Shown: positions 61,221 to 64,000 of the stretch, one piece after another
How positions within the stretch are numbered: position 1 is the first letter of the stretch
Layout: every line of letters starts with the position of its first letter
NCBI GenBank assembly: GCA_035048495.1
Contig: CM068544.1
Coordinates: forward strand, 50,493,893-50,557,892
DNA from: Euptelea pleiosperma
Lineage: Eukaryota > Streptophyta > Magnoliopsida > Ranunculales > Eupteleaceae
Length of the DNA: 64,000 bases
Reading direction: 5' to 3'
Notes under the pieces: model-generated
The model's database searches: none
What the model was told of the DNA's origin: nothing
The model's input: only the letters and a program-made list of their open reading frames with translations
Position numbers and translations under genes: made by a program

Positions 61221-61754
61221 TTAGGTGAAATTCGTCAAGACAAACCAATTTCCATCAGATGATAGATGAAGGAAGGAATAGATTTTGTTGCCATTTTCAT
61301 GTTGGTCATTTGTCTGGTGCAAGAAGGGAAGGCCAAAAGATGTGGATAACAATTTAGGTACAAATTCATACATGAAGGTGTTTAGCATACCATCAGTTAT
61401 CCGCCAAGAAAGTTTTTGATTGCCGTCGATTGCAATGGTCGTTGGAACAAAGTGGATACTTCGAAGAACCATAACTGTATCCAACTGTTGGGAGAAGGGT
61501 TCCACTTTTCAATAGGATCCTAAGGAACACCATGTTTCTGTTTCAAGCTCTAATGGCATGATTGAATTGCTAGCAATGTCGTACTCAATAGGGTGGGCCC
61601 AGCATGATGAATCTTTGATATTGTCTAATGAGGATAAACACCTTCTCCCATCATAGCCAGATCCCGTTTGATCAAATATCACCACCGTGTTGTAGTGGGT
61701 TACCACACCATCAGATCCTTGAATAGATGCAGCGATCTCCGGAGCCATAGACAC
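61221..61754 (-). pseudogene. Glyoxal/galactose-oxidase-like gene fragment
   Basis: The minus strand carries two out-of-register open pieces. The first (61509-61754) reads MAPEIAASIQGSDGVVTHYN, TVVIFDQTGSG, DSSCWAHPIEYDIASN and LELETETWCSLGS. The second (61221-61505) reads TFMYEFVPKLLSTSFGLPF, LHQTNDQHENGN and FLHLSSDGNWFVLTNF. Plant glyoxal oxidases (GLOX, copper radical oxidases of the cell wall) have 'H.n.vv..D', 'C.AHs..yD..t..irpL...tdtWCsSG' and 'YEFvP...FPFL..T.D...NNLYPF.hL..DGnLF.FAN' in this order. The part between them (with the 'G..l.tGG' blades) is missing or scrambled, and the rest of the enzyme is absent. It lies antisense within Helitron 3, so it is probably a captured fragment. 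Confidence 0.7.
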
Positions 61755-62167
61755 CCCTCAAATCCTTTCGTGCCTGAACCCCTTTTTGATATTGTGCTAG
61801 CAATTGCAAGAATGAGAATCTCTTCGCTGAGGATCAAAGAATAAAAGCATTTATTCGAAGTTCTAATAGCAGTAAAATGGAGATTTAAGATAAGTTTTTT
61901 TTTTTGGAGAATATACAGAGATCTAGAGATATGGGTTACAAACAGAGATTTTTCCAGATCCCGGTCACTATATGTTACCCTTTTATGAAATCTTTTATGA
62001 AATTTTAATTAATAAATATCTTAATAAATCTTTAATTTCTAATTTTTTATTATTTTCTCTTAAATGTTTAACTTGGGGTGAGTTTTTGGATCATGACCAA
62101 TAAAACATGTGAGTTGTCCCACCCTCTTGCACGTGTTCCACACGTGCGGTTATTGCTGAACTTTTGT

Positions 62168-62525
62168 GGGTAAAATTTGATGACTGCACATGAGGTGACT
62201 GCCCACAATATGAGCCACGTGGCAAATTTGTATAGGCTGACCATATGGATGTTTGGCCCAGCCTTAAGTAGACCTACAATAAAAAATCAATCTGATTAGC
62301 GATTTCTAATTATTGGATTGGAGTGATTTCATGGGTTGATTTTATCCGTTTGAATTTGAGATTTATTGGCAATTATTTGAGTACAAGGATCCAAAGGTTC
62401 GAAATCAATCACTGATTTTTGGTTTGTAGGCCATATAGGGATTTGCCAAATATCTATACAGTCAGCATCCACTAAAAGTGCTCCACGTGGTTCATATTGT
62501 GAGCAGCGGTCAACAAAGTTTACCC
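62168..62525. mobile_element. Family A MITE in Helitron 3
   Basis: Left end GGGTAAAATTTGATGACTGC, right end GGTCAACAAAGTTTACCC. The flanks AACTTTTGT and AACTTGGCT match at 6 of 9 positions. It contains 'cacaatatgagccacgtggc', with a CACGTG. Confidence 0.6.
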
Positions 62526-63003
62526 AACTTGGCTGCAGAAAATATTTTTTGTGAAGAGTTTATCCGAGAGGAGCACATTAAACGATCCACATGGTATACT
62601 TTCAAATCCAGCTGCTGCTGGGTGTTGTGTAACTGACAACTCCCACATCTCCCTGTTTGCCACATTCCCCATGTTTGGTGGTTCAAAAAATAGAATGTAC
62701 AAATTGGGCAACTAATTGTCTGGATGTTTTTCCCACTTAGGAGTATTTCTGCCCATGGAATTCAAACTAGTGTTTTTTAGTACTAGATTTTAGTACATCT
62801 CCCTGTTTGCCACATACCCCATGTTTTGTGTAAACATCTGAGTTTATGTTGTTTACTTTGTTTGTATGTTCTTATTTATATATTTGTATGTGTTCCTGAA
62901 AAAACATATTTGCTTATGCTACTAATGAACATATATTTTAATTTAATTTGCATTACATACGTATCAAAAAAGATATAATTTTACATGCCACCAATTTTAT
63001 TTT

Positions 63004-63235
63004 GGGTCGGGCTCCAGGATCGGCCTTTTTTGACCGGCTCCCGTTACCGGACACAATATGAGCAACTTGGAACACTCTTAGAGGACTGACTGTATGGATG
63101 TTTGGCCAATCCCTAGGTGGACCTATAAACCAAAAATCAGCTTCATCAGTGATTTCAAGCCTTTGGATCTTTGTACCGCAAATTCTCACAGTTGAGATCA
63201 ACCCATGAAAATGAGTCCAATCCAATGCCTATTTT
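63004..63235. mobile_element. Chimeric MITE (B ends, A core), right half missing
   Basis: It starts GGGTCGGGCTCCAGGATCGG, then 'ctcccgttaccggacacaat', as in 21878-22275. The family A left arm follows ('ccaatccctaggtggaccta'). The right arm is absent; the next text is A/T-rich Helitron sequence. Confidence 0.6.
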
Positions 63236-63546
63236 TTTAATAATATGTAGAAAATGAACTTTTTTATTAAGAAATTTTAATGGATACATCTTATGATTAG
63301 TATTAATTGTTTATTTAATGGTTATTGTTTTACTATTGAGTTCGATTATGATTAAAATTGAATTTTTACACATGCTAAAAAACTTATTTTTATCTAATAA
63401 TTTATTTTTACGTGCTAAGCACGGGCTTTTGATTACAAGTATTCAACTAAGTTGGAATATCTCATTGAAAACTGCTGCACATTGAAGATTTCTCGTGGCA
63501 CACTACCTTTCTAATTAGGCAAGATGTGGACACGATACCATAGTTT

Positions 63547-63876
63547 AAAAAACGGCCCTTATAACAAATTCGGACCTCCCCGCTACGTTATGTACTGTTT
63601 TAACACTCAGAAAATAACGTCTGTTATTTTCGTTATAATGGTTGTAAAATAACAACGGTTATTTTCTGCAAAAAAATTGTTAAAAAGTATGTTATTTTTG
63701 TTATTTTTCAGTTATTTTCTATTATAAAAAATTTATTTAAAATTTGAAATCTAGTGCCACTTATTCTGTTATCTTGCCATTTTCTTTTTCCATTTTTGCC
63801 CCTGTGCGTTACGGTCCGTTATAACAGAAAACGGTAATGCCCCCAGTCCGTTATAATGGCCCCTTTTAAACCTTGC
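63547..63876. mobile_element. Family D MITE, second copy
   Basis: Left end near ATAGTTTAAAAAACGGCCCT, right end ...ATAATGGCCCCTTTTAAACC. The flanks CACGATAC and CACGGTAC (8 bp, one mismatch) suggest a duplication. The inside has many 'aataacg' and 'cgttatttt' motifs, like 45252-45607. It lies just beyond Helitron 3. Confidence 0.65.
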
Positions 63877-64000
63877 ACGGTACAACTACATTGTGTCATG
63901 TATGTTTCGGATAATAATAATACAACTAGGTTCTGGGTTACATTATCCCGAGTGAGCATCTATATGGCCCACTGATTTATCCAGTTGGATTTCAATATTC
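63877..64000. other. Window end, no gene seen
   Basis: Short A/T-rich sequence with no reading frame or repeat of note. Confidence 0.4.

Larger units (their letters stand above)
60079..63439 (+). mobile_element. Non-autonomous Helitron 3
   Basis: It begins TCTATTATCTATACTAAAGC, then CGGCACTATTGAGGTGGCG, the same 5' end as Helitrons 1 and 2 but on the + strand. It ends with hairpin ACGTGCTAAGCACG, then GGCTTTTGATTACAAG and T; CAAG is one base off the usual CTAG. Inside are repeated 'cctaaaatgtctttac(t/c)cct' phrases at 60290-60550, a glyoxal-oxidase-like pseudogene (61221-61754) and two MITEs (62168-62525, 63004-63235). No Rep/helicase gene is visible. Confidence 0.7.

Overview
The window looks like nuclear DNA of a flowering plant with a repeat-rich genome. 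The evidence is GT-AG introns, plant-type gene families and dense small DNA transposons. The style fits a magnoliid or other early-diverging woody lineage, but that is only an impression. No genome or species match could be run. Six protein genes were read exon by exon; in all six the reading phase closes.

Repeat blocks. 1-8.2 kb is transposon sequence: short palindromes, two minus-strand Helitrons joined end to end at about 1.5-3.1 and 3.1-6.5 kb, and MITEs inside and around them. 20.6-23 kb is another MITE/Helitron stack. 44.8-47.3 kb holds several layers of nested insertions. 50.3-53.3 kb and 59.0-64.0 kb are foldback MITEs plus a Helitron.

Genes on +: a conserved small membrane protein in nine exons (8257-20270), whose introns hold hAT and Ty1/copia remains; an intronless SAUR gene (23455-23784); and a TRM1-type tRNA guanine dimethyltransferase in six exons (40146-44221). 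Genes on -: NTAN1, N-terminal asparagine amidohydrolase, nine exons (27099-37475); ribosomal protein eS26, five coding exons, the first holding only the ATG (48205-50240); and mitochondrial Mn-superoxide dismutase, six exons (53604-58929).

The genes are ordinary housekeeping or growth genes with unrelated roles: protein degradation, tRNA modification, translation, superoxide detoxification and auxin-type growth. They form no pathway or cluster. The unusual content is in the mobile DNA. Helitrons carry pieces of a CofD/YvcK-like gene, a glyoxal-oxidase-like gene and an unidentified exon. Several Mutator-like MITEs have exact 9-bp target duplications. One MITE class has the core of one family inside the ends of another. 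A likely LTR has three near-identical 310-bp U3 repeats in front of its TATA box inside an NTAN1 intron. I found no CRISPR array, operon, rRNA or tRNA gene, and no clearly new multigene system.
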